This document shows, in pieces, positions 28,091 to 40,700 of a DNA stretch of 64,000 nucleotides. The notes beneath the pieces are model-generated. The model saw only the letters and a program-made list of their open reading frames with translations. It did not search any database and had not been told where the DNA came from. The position numbers and the translations under genes were made by a program. Source of the DNA: Trogon surrucura (Eukaryota; Chordata; Aves; Trogoniformes; Trogonidae); the NCBI GenBank assembly GCA_020746105.1, contig CM036621.1:25997501-26061500 (forward strand), read 5' to 3'. Each line of letters begins with the position of its first letter. Positions within the stretch are counted from its first letter, which is position 1.

Positions 28091-29062
28091 GTAAGTAGAA
28101 GTATTAGTAGGCTGGAACAAATCATCTGGAGTCTAGATTTGTCCTATAGACTGCCCTTTTAAATGGTCCAGACTGTTCAGACCTGAAATATATCAGGCAT
28201 TTGTCATCAAAGGTCAGTAACTGCACTGTGAGAGGTTACTTTGAGTTGGGAAGTAACCTGTGGCTACATAGAGGTGGTTGGATTCAGTCTCACTGTGCAT
28301 TTACTTGCATCTATTAAATCAAGTTTTTAATTTTGGAAGACACTCCTGTGTATGTTTAAATCCCTCTCTTTTTCTGGAAAATCTCTTGACAGAAAACCTG
28401 AAATATGTACTTAAATGTTTTCATGAACTTTATCTGTGAGTCCCGAAATTGACAGCACTATACTCTTTTTTTTAATGGCATGGAAAAAAAATCTCATTAG
28501 AAGACAGATGGAATGTAAACAAAAATCACAATAATTGGCTTTTGCGTATTTTCATGAGGGTTCTTCAGATGCTTGTTCTTACTGCACAAGTGCAATATTG
28601 TAGACATACAGTGAAGCCCTCTTCAGAGGAAAATTGATGCATGGATAAAATAGTTAAAAACATTCCCTAATGCTGTAAGTCTAAATGAAGGCCAAGACTA
28701 TTACATAAGAATAACAAATATACCAACCTTCAAATTCTGTTATTTGCTTGAGCTTCCCTGGCTTAACTAATTCCACTGTCTCTACTGAGCCGGGTTGTTA
28801 AGCATCTGTTAGTGCAAGAACAGAACAAGAAATTGCCTGCCCAACAAAATGTCACCTGAAGATAACCTGTTCTGGGCATGTCTGTTGACATAAATTCACC
28901 ATTTATCTGTCTCTTTTAGGGTATTTGTTGGGGATCTCCAGTTAGAAGAAGAAATCTCTATATTGTTAACTTCATTAGTTTTTTTTTATCAATACCGTCA
29001 CTTGTCTGCAGTGTGAACTTTTGGGATGAACCACACCTTAATTTCTTTTTGTACTTCACCAG

Positions 29063-29115
29063 GAAATGACACTCTTCTGGCTACCGTACAAGAAGCAGTG
29101 AGAGACAGTCCTACT
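29063..29115 (+). other. Candidate 53-nt exon, unrecognised
   Basis: It is preceded by aatttctttttgtacttcaccag and followed by GTGAGA. With a two-base entry it reads NDTLLATVQEAVRDSPT and ends in phase 0. That entry phase fits the exit phase of both upstream candidates. The T before the donor is unfavourable. Confidence 0.25.
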
Positions 29116-32100
29116 GTGAGACACTAATTTCATTTTGCATCTCAATTCTGAGCTCCTAAAACTTGCAATACACAGGAATGTGGTTTTTTTTAAAGAAAAG
29201 ACTTAGTAGGTTAACTATTTTATTTTCAAAATATGGCGCTATGTTAAACTTCTTATGCAATCCTCTGTGTATATTCAGTGAGTATATCTATTCACTCCAG
29301 TGAAACAATTTTTAGCATTTGGTTTTTTTTTTATGGAGCCAACCCAGGTGATGAAAGGAGATGAACTGTCACTTGTTCATTATCAGTGGGACTATTCAGT
29401 GGTTGCCATCAGCTATGGTTTTCTAAACCCTCCGTGTGCTCGAGGGTAACAAAAAAAAAACCCACCCCAAAATATGTGGGATAATTTTGGGGTCAAATTG
29501 CACTGCAGTGCTAAAATTGCAGATAATCTGCTCTCTTTAGCTACAGAGCAGTCTGAGCAATTTGATGTTATGTTGATAGGATGACTGAAGTATAGGTGAC
29601 TTGACATCACTAGCAATTGGCTTCCCAAGTCACCACTGTCTGACTTCAGGTTTCTAGAGCCCTCTGTCAGACAGCGTCCTGGCCAGTTCAGCATTCAGAG
29701 TTTAGCCCACAATTCCCATTCTGTTTCCTTATGTCCGTCCTTTTGAAGGACTCCACCCCTTACCAATTACAACCTATTTAAATTGCAGAGAGCAAAAGAG
29801 CAAACTATTCTCCAAATGCCAGGAAAATATACACCACCTCTCCCCTCTCCACACATCCCCCCCCCCCACCCCCCCCGCTTTAAAACACACTACCTCTTTC
29901 TTCCTCACCTTTCCTCTTGTCAGCTATAACAAACACAAACTGTCCCTAAGGAGAAAACAAACACTTGCTGTGGTATGCAAACACTCTATAAATTCATGAT
30001 ATCAGGGTGAATGTGGCATGTTTTAGGACCAATTTAAAACCCATTCTCCTGCACCTTATGTCATCTCTTCCTGGCTATCTATCTAGCTTCTTCCAGGTTT
30101 GTCATATTAATCTGGCATCCACCTTTTTGAATGCTAAAATGTGTTATCCTCCCCTTTTCTACAGTAGTGTGCACGTAAAAACGTTGAAATATGTTTGCAT
30201 CCTCCTTTATGCTATATAGGAAAGATGAAAGAGGCCGTGCAGAACAATTGTACATCGCGGATCTAGCCCTCAGGATAGGAATGATACCGATGACAACCTG
30301 TCGAAATGCTGAACTTGGTTTGTTGTTTGGATGAAAGAGAGAATGCAAATGAGGGATAAGAAGAAAATAAAAGCTTTGGGATGGGCAAGGGAGATTTTCC
30401 AGTAGCAGAACAGCAAATAAACATTGTCAGAGCATTTGTGATTACAAGTCATATAGCCCTCCACTGTTGGGAGCCGGAAATGTCTCTATCTCGTTTACAC
30501 ACCTTTCCAAAGACATTATAATGTCTGAAAGAAAATAGATCTAGACAGATTCCATGAACTACAAAAGGAAGATTTGCTTTATTAAAGTTCTAGACTCTTG
30601 GACTCTGCTTGTGTACTACCTGCCAGGAGCTACCTGGGTGTAGACTGTGGAGGTTAATGCATTTCTATGACATTTTGACCTTGTGTATGTGTCAAATTCA
30701 CATGATTAAAAAAATTGATAAATTGTTTAAGAGTCATAACCCTTTTATGTAGAAGTTCTCACCTGGTTTCAGTTAATCTTTTAACAAGTTAGCTTGATTA
30801 GACAGACATTGGTTAAATCAATGCTGGTCTATAGGGTTTTTTATAACGGAGACCTTTAGGACTACACCTGACTACTGACTTCAGCACTAAGGCTGCAGTT
30901 GTCTACTTTGAGGCAAGAAGAGATCAAAATGTCTACATTTGTGGGAGGTATTTCCATGCTTTCCTGTAGGCAAAGAACCAGTAAGTTGTAAAACCTACAC
31001 TTTTTTTCTCGAAGACAGCCAGTAATCATGCTGTGTGTGAAGAAACCCATTCCTAGAACTCCTACAGGTGTGTTTAGGGAGGAAAAAATTCTGTCTTCCA
31101 CTCAGATTCTAGGCAACATAGTGCAAATACATTTTAAAAAAAAAGGATAAGCAGCACTAGGTAGAATCACTACAAAGAGGAAAGCTGATTCTCTCTACTC
31201 CTGTGATTTTCTGTGCTGTCCCTCCCCCCTGTTTCTCCCCATTGCCTTGCAGGTAGGACATTAAAAGAAGCTGTATATGAGGAACTGGGAGTAATCGGAG
31301 CACAGCAGTCTTTCTTGATTTATTATTTCATTCATTAATCCATATATAAAATGCAATTTAGGACAAGGCTCAGAAATCCTCACTGTGACATGTTCTCACA
31401 TATTTGATAAATGATTCCGCAGAAAGAAGCTTGTAGGGCATCTGCAGTAAATTCTGCCCACATCTATTTATCAAAACATTTTTATACTTTCATATCAAAT
31501 TAGAGGGTATCTCATAGATAAGGGTAAGTGATGAGATTTCTATCACTTGGATGCATGTGGAGGAGTAAAAGCAACCAGCACCGTAAAAAAGCCCAAGCTT
31601 TGGGACAGTCCCCTTGAAAATAATTCTCAGAGCTGTTTTCTTTCAGCCCAAAATTGTTGACAGTTATTGAGATGTTTCAAGACATAGATATCAATATTGT
31701 TTTCTCTATCCAGAGGAAGAAGCACTGTGATATGTGGATTCCACTGGAGTTGTGCCAGGCAGAACGTGGATTCTTAATATTAATTTGGGGGAGTTGGTAC
31801 AGCAGTTGCACAGTCACCACATAAAAGACCAGGACATCAGGAAGACTATGAACTTGGAAACTGCATTCCGTTGATTTTGTTAGTGTGGTGAAACAAAGAG
31901 TTGCAGTTTTGGAGAGCCTTCCTCTCTCTCCAAACTGGCTCCAGAATATACACCCATCGCTGCACTCTCCTTAGGCTTTCCTCTCCCCTTCCACCCTAAT
32001 TTTTGACACACTTTTTTACACTTTCTCATTCCTATACATAATATTCCTTTCTCTCAGCTTCCTTCATTCTTCCCTAAGGCTTTTGTGAGGCTATTGCTGC

Positions 32101-33843
32101 AGTTCACGCCATGTAGGAAACAGTGAAGAACTGTCGCTAGCAGGAATCTGTGAAAACAACTAATTGGGAAGGTGTTTACATGTGCGAAGTACATGCACTC
32201 AGTCAAACCAACTATAGTTTTATCTTCCACCTTGCTTTACCAAACAACGATGCAATGGGGGAAAGAAAGTTTGCAGACTTTGATTCTTCTGACGGTTTGC
32301 TATGATTTGCGTGCTTATCGCATGGTAATATGCACATACACGTAGAGACGTGTATGCAAGTGCACGCTGGTGTTCTTCCTGTTTGAATGGCAAACAGGTG
32401 AGACAGTTCCCAAGCTCCCACCAATATATCAGGAAAAGGGGCTATAAAGTGGGCATTCCCCTTCTCTTCTGTGCTCTGCTAAACTGCTCCTACAAATTAG
32501 AGAACTGAATCAGTTTAGAGAAAAAGACTGCACTCAGAAACTATTAATTTACAGCTACAGTAGGGACCTACTGTCAGTAATAGGACTTTGTGACAAGATG
32601 AGTGAAGCTTTACTGCTTTATTTTTCAGCGAATGAAAGAATTTCAAATCAGCGAGATTTGACTTTGTTAGCTCATAGCTAACAAGCTGAACTAATAACTG
32701 TTTAAAATCTCAACCTTAAAATACAGGATTACATTGATCTTCTAGGCATATGAGACCTAGAAGCTCATTTTTCTCTCTTTTATTTGGATTATATTTTGAT
32801 GAAAAAGCAGCAAATAAGACTCTGAATTGTAATCACAGTTGCTTTCTCTCATTCTTGGCAACCCTTTAGTTTAAACACCTTTCGTCCTTTTCTCCTAAAC
32901 TTTAGTCCAAAATGTTTTCCTGAGGACTGAATGTGAATTCAGGGATGCCAGTTTCTCACAGAAATTTAGCTGCAACATTACATCCTCAGTGAGCATAATA
33001 TGCTGCAGATTTCAATCATGTATTTAAATCCTCTGTGGATATATAGATTATTGCTGCTGTGCAAAGGAAATCTTTCTGTTACCCTTGAGTAATATCTTCT
33101 AGCCTTATTCAGCCTGCAAGTATTTATCAGAAAGTCATTACAGCTGTTTTGTTTGCATATAGCTTTCATTCCTTGTATTTTAATATCTGGACAGCATTAG
33201 CTCAATTAGTCTAATGAATGAGTAGGTCTTCTAATATTTACTATGTAATTAGTTTATTGGCCTAGATGTAATGCGGTAGGCCTAACTATGCAATGTGTCT
33301 GGCCATGACTGTTCTGAAAAACTTTGTGGTCTATTTCTTAGATATTTTTGTCCAGTACATTTTGGAAGACAAAGAATGGGCTAATTTCTCTATCTGTCTT
33401 CCTATAGATTGGCAAAGCAATAAAGTGTCCTAAAAAACTCTGTACTCCTGTCCTGCTTAATAACCAGCCAGATAACTCTGAATGCCTTCTATCTAGGGCA
33501 ATCTGGATGGAATGGATAGCACCTGAGAAAGAAACTAACGGGCCACCTCTTTATTTCCAGCTGACACACAGCATGCAACAACAGAAATGGAGGACAATGC
33601 GATGGAATGTATACCAAGGATCATAAAATGCTCTATTATTTGCTTTTCTCTCTGCAAAGGGAATAAAAGAGCACATTAGTTGTATCACTTATTAAACTAC
33701 TTAAAAGTGGTGAGATCTTACCAGAAAGAGCTCATATTGATACAGAATCAATAGGATTATCAGGGCGTTATAAGAACAAGATAATCACAAGAACAGAGAA
33801 CGTTAAGGTGAGAGAGCTAAAAACAATGAACTGCAATTATGTA
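29116..33843. other. Intergenic, no gene seen
   Basis: About 4.7 kb of AT-rich sequence with only short chance frames and the poly-C run. Around 33178-33240 there is a homeodomain-like TAAT/ATTA-rich patch (agctcaattagtctaatgaatg). Confidence 0.65.
29857..29876. repeat. Interrupted poly-C run
   Basis: Eleven C, one A, eight C. It could adopt quadruplex or i-motif forms on opposite strands and is prone to length change. Confidence 0.9.
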
Positions 33844-34249
33844 TGTTAACCAAGCAAGACATTGCAAGCTAGTTGACCAAGACCTGCAAGCCGTGAGCCC
33901 AAAGATACCCGTATATGGCAAAGGAACCCGAGTTTGCCAAAAGGACAACCATGGGAAGACCACCAGGGGTCTCAGAGGACCACCACAGACCCCCCAAAAG
34001 ACTAATGAGCATGTGCATACAGGGTGGAGCTTATGATAATGATTCCGGGAATTAATTTGAATATGTATGATTATTCCAGGAAATATAGTGAATATGAATG
34101 TTTCTGTATAATATAAGCATTGCCTCAGGTGCTATAGGGCATGCATAATAGGTGGAATTGTCCCCTGTGTATCTGGTGCCACAATAAAGAACGCCTGCCT
34201 TTTAATACCACATTGGTGTTAAGAGGTTTTATTCCCAATTTGGATGACA
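33844..34249 (+). mobile_element. Solo LTR or LTR fragment of an avian endogenous retrovirus
   Basis: The right part has LTR order: TATA-like tataatataag near 34108, AATAAA at 34183-34188, then a U5-like stretch ending ggatgaca. The closing CA is plausible. The start at TGTTAACC (33844) is a guess; no clear target duplication was found and the element may begin earlier. Confidence 0.55.
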
Positions 34250-34439
34250 ATACATGATTCATACAGATCCACTATGAATGGAAATAATTCAAACAAACAG
34301 CATTATGCATAACTGAAGTGGCTCTGATTGTTTCTTAAAAATTCAATCACATCTTTTTTCCCATCCCTATTTATTCCAGGGGGAAAAAAAAAAGAAGAAA
34401 AAAGATGGATATTTTATTTAAAGACTCCTTTCAGGAGGC

Positions 34440-34780
34440 TGCACAGCCTTACAGGTGAAGATGAAGGGCTGCATTTAAACCCAGCTGCAGGTACCAGTTC
34501 AGTAACAGGCCCAGCTGAGGCTCATTTTTGGGTCAGCAGGTCGGTGATGTGACACAGCTGCCTTTCCCCAGAGAAAGGTGGGGCAGGGTCTTCTTCTACG
34601 GCCAGGCTTGGGACCCACCCCGCCTGTTTACGGCTGCTCCGGAGGGGGAAGCCCAGAGAAAGGAGGGTTAGGAGGGGATGGCTGAACATTCCCAAGCTCG
34701 TTTCTTCAGGATAAGGAGGTGGAAGAGTATGCTCAAGCGAGATGTGTCTGAAGGCTGTGGGGATCATCAGCTTAACCTGA
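34440..34780. other. GC-rich patch with a 129-codon minus frame
   Basis: A locally GC-rich block with several CpGs inside AT-rich DNA. A minus frame is open from 34911 to 34522 but resembles nothing I know. It may be a regulatory element or a non-coding exon. Confidence 0.3.
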
Positions 34781-37700
34781 AATTCAAGGAGAGCAGTCTT
34801 AAGAAGTCTTGAACTCAGATAAAGGTAGGAAAATACTGCTATCTCTTTTAAGACTGCTGAAGCTTCATTACTTTTTTTTTTTTCAGCAATTGGCAATGCT
34901 TGGAAGAGCAAAAAGTTAAATGTGAGCGAAATAGTGTCTGTCTTTTTAAGTGAAAAAAAATGCTTTGACTTGCCTGTAAATTTGAAGTTATCACTTGCTG
35001 TGTTACAAACTGAGAAAAGAAAGTAAAAAGAGCATATTGTTAACTGGATAAAGAAAGCACATTAGAAGGAACTATCTAGAAATAAGGTCTCTTTTTATAA
35101 CTACTTTCAATTATTAGCCCCTTAGGCTTTGACTTGAAAGGTGGCTTTATAAGAAAGTGTTCTCTAGTTCAATTAGTATTTCCAGTTAGCCTAGAAACTA
35201 AAATTGGAGTATGCAGCAAAATCTCTTTCTCTTTGCTCAGTTTCTGTTTATTCTGTGTACCATGTCCCACAATCTGGAGGCTGTTTATCTTGCTTTCTTT
35301 CAAGTTGTGCTTTAACTTGGTGACACCATGCAAAGCAGCAGGGCATAAAATGAAGACATATAGGGCTATATAGCTCCGTGCATATGTGACTATAAAGTTA
35401 CTGGTTGTGTCCCCTTTTCAGCTGTATTCCTCAGTGTTACAAGGAGTGTTGTGAATTCCAAGGTACTCCCAAGGTTTACTGCAAGGTATCTGTCTTTCTG
35501 GTTGTAAGGAGTTTGCCTCAAAGGAAACTTTTGCTGCTTTCTAGTCCCAGTTTACACAAACAATAAAAAATATCAAAGGCTTCTGAAAATGGGCATTGGA
35601 TCATCTCTTTAATGTCATGTTGTTGTCATAGAGCCTAAAGTTATGGTTAGGAGCTATAATGAACACAGGAGTCTGTTCACAGAGCTTGAAAGTGTGGTCT
35701 GAAAGGCAATCTGAGCATGGGATGCACCAGACAGTTTCCCTTTGAAATACCTGCTGGGGCAATTTCGTGATCCACCCTTAACATGAAAAAGATATAATGG
35801 CCTATTTTAGTCTTAGGCTTTTTCCTCTGTACAGCAGTGTCACTGCTAATGATGCTGAATGGGACATCTGGAATAAGTAACTACTGGAAGCAATTTGAAG
35901 AGCACCTTATCAATGCTTTTTGAAGCCTTGGCCAGGTGTCGAAATAAATATGAGCAAGTGGCTTCTTGCTATTTCATATATTATTTATATCCATAATATG
36001 TGAAATTCATTAGTGGAGTGTCAGAATTACTTTTCTATGCCATGTGTGTTAACAAAGAAGCCTAACTGCAGTGCAAGGGTGGGACGTGAGCCCTGGGTCA
36101 CAATTTTACTCGCTGGCTTTCAGGAAGGTACTTAGATTTGAACAGGAGGAAGGAGTTAAACTTGCCTTTTCATATTACTAAGTTAGAGAAGTCTGACATT
36201 AATTATTTTAGGCAGCTCTCCTATTCTCTACTTTGCTAACTGCTGTTGTATTTCACAAAGTTGCACAACATGTAGTTAATGTCTCTGCTGTCATGGGCAG
36301 TACTAGGATACTTACTGATAGCCAAATAAGCATTTTATGTTTCAGGATTAAAAAACCATATCACGGCAAATGGTAAAAAAAAAAAAAAACTGAACAAAGC
36401 AAACAAGCTTTTAAACTGTCCTTGTAGTGTTTCAAGGCACCAATTCTGTCTTGATTCACTGTTGAAACATTCAACTACTGACCCGAATCTGTGTAAATAA
36501 TTATATATCACAGGGAAAGCTTTGTCCCAATCACAAAACTACCTGAAAGTGTGTGATTTCCTAAAGTCTATACTGTTAAGCGTTTCTAATATCCTTAAAA
36601 GTCTGGTTCCGCATTTCATTGTTGTAGAAATATCCACTTGTATGGTGTACTAGGGTGTCAGCATATCAGAAAACTGTTCTGCTTGACTGTGATCAATAAT
36701 GACGCAATCAAAAATAGCCCAAGTACTACTTACCCTTCAGCTTTGGGTCTGGGTTCTTGCAAAATAGAAATATTTCACTTTCTGAAACTGCCTTTCATTC
36801 TCATTTAGTGCTGCCGCTTTCTTCCTCAGTGGAGTTAGATATAAGCTATGATGATGATGCATCTCTAAAACAAGTTTCAATCTTGCTTTGCAAACATTTA
36901 TATATGTTTATAAATTGGCCCCAACATATCCTGTTATCTTATCTCTGAGTGTTAATAGAGTAATTTCTGATCCCTTCTACTTCATCAATATACATTCACA
37001 TAAATTCATATGGCAGTTTAGAGCCAATTAAAATTTATAAGTCACAAGTAGTGAGTGAAATTCTAAGGATTAATTTACTCACTGGAGCATTAATCTGTGT
37101 AATGTAGTAGGTTATCCTTCAGTAAACTTGGCTATATGGAGATAGGGAGACACATTTCCTTGCATGTTTTACTATAAACGCAGTAATTGGTCCCACTGGG
37201 CTGTTGAGCTTGAATGGTTACAGCCAGCAGTGCCACCACAGCCTTGGTATGAACCCTGGGAAAAAGAACCAAATCAGCAATATGAGAACTAGTTGTGTTT
37301 ATCTAGCAGGATCCATCATGCTTTTAATTCTCTGCTTGGTGTTTGAGATCAGGAAAGAAAAAGTGAAATAAATAAAATTAATTAAAAATGAAAAGACAAC
37401 TTGTGCTGTGACTATCAAAGTATAACCTACTCTTTCTACCTTCACAAAACCTCTCCACTTAAAGAAGCAGTTGAGAAGGCATTGGGAAAGGAAGGAAGTG
37501 ATCAGAAATCACTTGATACATTTGGCAGAAGGAGCTTCCTCCTTAGGGCTCTTGAGTTAGGATCTTCTTACACTTTGAAGACCTAATTGATCAAGCCTAG
37601 TAAATCTGACTTTTGTTACTGAGTTTTCAACTATCATTTTTTCAGCTAAGGATCTTGCTGGTAGGGAGCAGGGACAGAAAGAGATTGTGGCCATGAAGGG

Positions 37701-40700
37701 CCACAGGAAAAACTGATGCCTGATCCAGTGTTTTTAGATCTTTTTCTCTCTACTTCAATATGTGCTTCTACTTTCCTGCTTAGTGAATATCTGTGAGCTT
37801 GCTATGGTAAACCCACTAGAATTCATATATGTTTAAAAAAATGAAGTAAATAAAACTAGAAAAAAACCTCCACAGGTGTCAAGGGAGGCTGGAAAGATAA
37901 ATTATTTCTGGGTTTTCTCTAGAAAAACCCAGTCAGGACAAGCAAATGAATAAATAAATAGATTGCAGAAACTTGCATCTTGGGAGCACTGAGGTTTCAG
38001 GATGAAGAGTTGCAGTAAGAATCCCTCCTTTAAAATAGGCTAAGCCTGGTATTCAGCACTGCTTTTTCAGTGCTGTCGCTGGTCGTGGGTTGGAAAGCCA
38101 GCATCCATGTTGTTATCTCCCATTACTGGATTTATCCATCATATTCCCTCTGACAGGGATGATACTGAAAGGCCCAAACCCGCTGAATTGCTTTTATCTG
38201 GATGACATGTGAATTATCCCTGTCCAACCTCCTAGTTTTAATTCTTGTGTTTCTCGATCGATGTGGAGCAGAAATATGGGTAGTAAAAAAAAAAAAAAGG
38301 TAAAATGGCTTCTCGCAGGTAATCTTGTGTCATCTGGGAGCAGAACACAAGTTCTCCTTGGTGAGCTGTGCCCTGTCTCCTAGGCTGTGCATCCTTCTGA
38401 ACTCTGCTTCCTGGCCACTGAACATCAGGTTCTTGGGGAACTGGCTGTTCCTTGGACAACTCTAATCCCAAAGCAGGTTGTGACCTTGCAGGCTGGTATG
38501 TGGCAAGATGAAAAACATGCAGAAATCATGGTATGGCTACCAGACTTATTGGTTGCAGATTGCCGGCTGCACGTTTCGCTAGGCTGTGTGTGACAGTCAT
38601 GGGAGCTGTGCATTGCAGCCAAGTGGGGAAGAACTGGCTCGGTTCTGACCTTTTTATAGGACCAGCACTGGAACAGACCTCAGAATAAATGCATACAATG
38701 TAAAGATTTTGTTTTTTAAAAAAATGGAAGTCATGGCAGTGTGCACTTGCATGTACAATTATGCTGAAACTCATTTATTAAGGCTGTCCAACTCTAAAAG
38801 TCTTTTAAAAACTATGGAAATAGGGTCATATATAACACAGGTGATTTTTTTTTTTTTCTTATTATTTTTTTAGAGGGAGGGGAAGCTTGAAAAATTCTAG
38901 TGAAGAATGTGCTGTTAGGAGTACGTTAGTATTGCTTAATCAGTATTACCTTTCAGGTTTAATATATCTGACAGAATAACTTCTCAATCAAATTTGAGTT
39001 ACCTGATTTCAAATGGTACTTTATTTCATGCACAGCTATGTACTTAGTTTGTGTGGGTTTTTTTTCCAATGTGTTGCATTTTAAACTAATCTGTGGGGGA
39101 ACAATACCTTGCTTCATACCGTATTATTTTTAAATTGTTAACACCGAATCTTTCTTCCACCTTCTTTCCAATTATAGAAGCTTGCATACTTTCTCTTTTT
39201 GTGTACACTGTCTTCTAATTATCTTCTATGAGGTATTACTACTATATCCCTACAGAGAATACCAGAATTTGGTAAGGATTCATAAAATGCATTTTAAAAA
39301 ACCCTCTAATGGCTATGTGAATGTGGGGGGAAACAGTGATTTTCTTTGTGTTCTAGCTTTTTAAATGTCTCTGTTCAGACAGTGGCATTCAGGAGATGGA
39401 GATTTGATTAGAATAGTTTTTGTTTCATAGTATTATTTTCTGAGGAAGATGAGAGGAATCTGGCAAGAGTTGTATTCCATAAAGGTCTCTCATAAACACT
39501 AATGCTTGTCATTTTTTCTTACCATTCTCAGTAATTTCTTTGTCCTTATGTCTTGTTACTCAAACCCAGGCACTTCTACAGTTGTAGGGGTTTTTAATAT
39601 GGAGTAACCAAAAGGGATAAAACTCACCCGTTTGAAATAAAATTGGAGTGAAATTGCCACTATCTACATATATTTGTGAATATTATGAACTTAATAGCAA
39701 AACTTACTATTGCAATTACTATAGTTGCTGTGTATTTCAATTAATTGCTTTTTTTCCTTAGTGACCTGAGCTGAAATATTCCCTTGCCAAGGATTTCCCA
39801 AGTTTTTATTCTGTATCAACAGAACTATAAAATAAACTGCCACGAAATTAAAACTCTTGCACTTGTAACATTGTGCTTGAATAATTCATTTGACTCTCCA
39901 TTGGGGAAATAACTTTTCTGGGAGGGCTTAAACTTGAGAGACTTTCACTTGGGTGTAGCAAGGCCAGGTCTCTGGTAAGGGAGCGCTGTTCTCAAAGCCT
40001 TGGCTGGCCTTAAAGCCCTTTGAGGGAGCTGATGGGTGTAGTCACAGCTGTAGCTGTGTCCAGCCTGTACCTCACTGGCAGAGGTGTGCCCCCATTCCTG
40101 GGAAGGCTGGGTTGCCCTGTTCCCTGTTGGGGGTGACTGTGCTGGGGAGCCCCAGCAGTGCCTGAGCATGTAAGTCTGGATCCAGCGTGACTTGCGTAGT
40201 TGTAGTAAGAATGAATAGAACAATAAGCAGCTTTTAACTGAATGGAGAGAACAGCACTGGCTTAATTAGGCTTTGGATCAGCACTTCAGAGAGTTGGTCT
40301 TTTTTTCTGACACACAAAAAACCAGAAGCCTTGACCGTATTTGCGTAAATATTTAGCAGTGCAAGCTGCTACAGAGTAAGGAGCTGATAGTACTGACTGT
40401 GAAAGGCGTGACACGCAGGCTGTGCTCTGGTCTGATGCAAAGAATATCCAGAACGGTGCATGTAGTCAGCTGGGAGGGCAGGTTTAAAACTTGTTCATAG
40501 CACTGGGAGGATAAAGTGGTTTGTGATTTATTTCAAATCTGGATCCATATCAAGAAGAGTGATAAGATGGCAGACAGATGGGGTGTTTTAAGCAGATCAG
40601 TTAGAATTGCAGGATTAGTGTTTTTTTTCCCCTAGCCTCATGCTGTGGTCTTTTTTGAGATATAATGGCAAAATTATGTGGTATTTGGTCTTTTTTGGCC

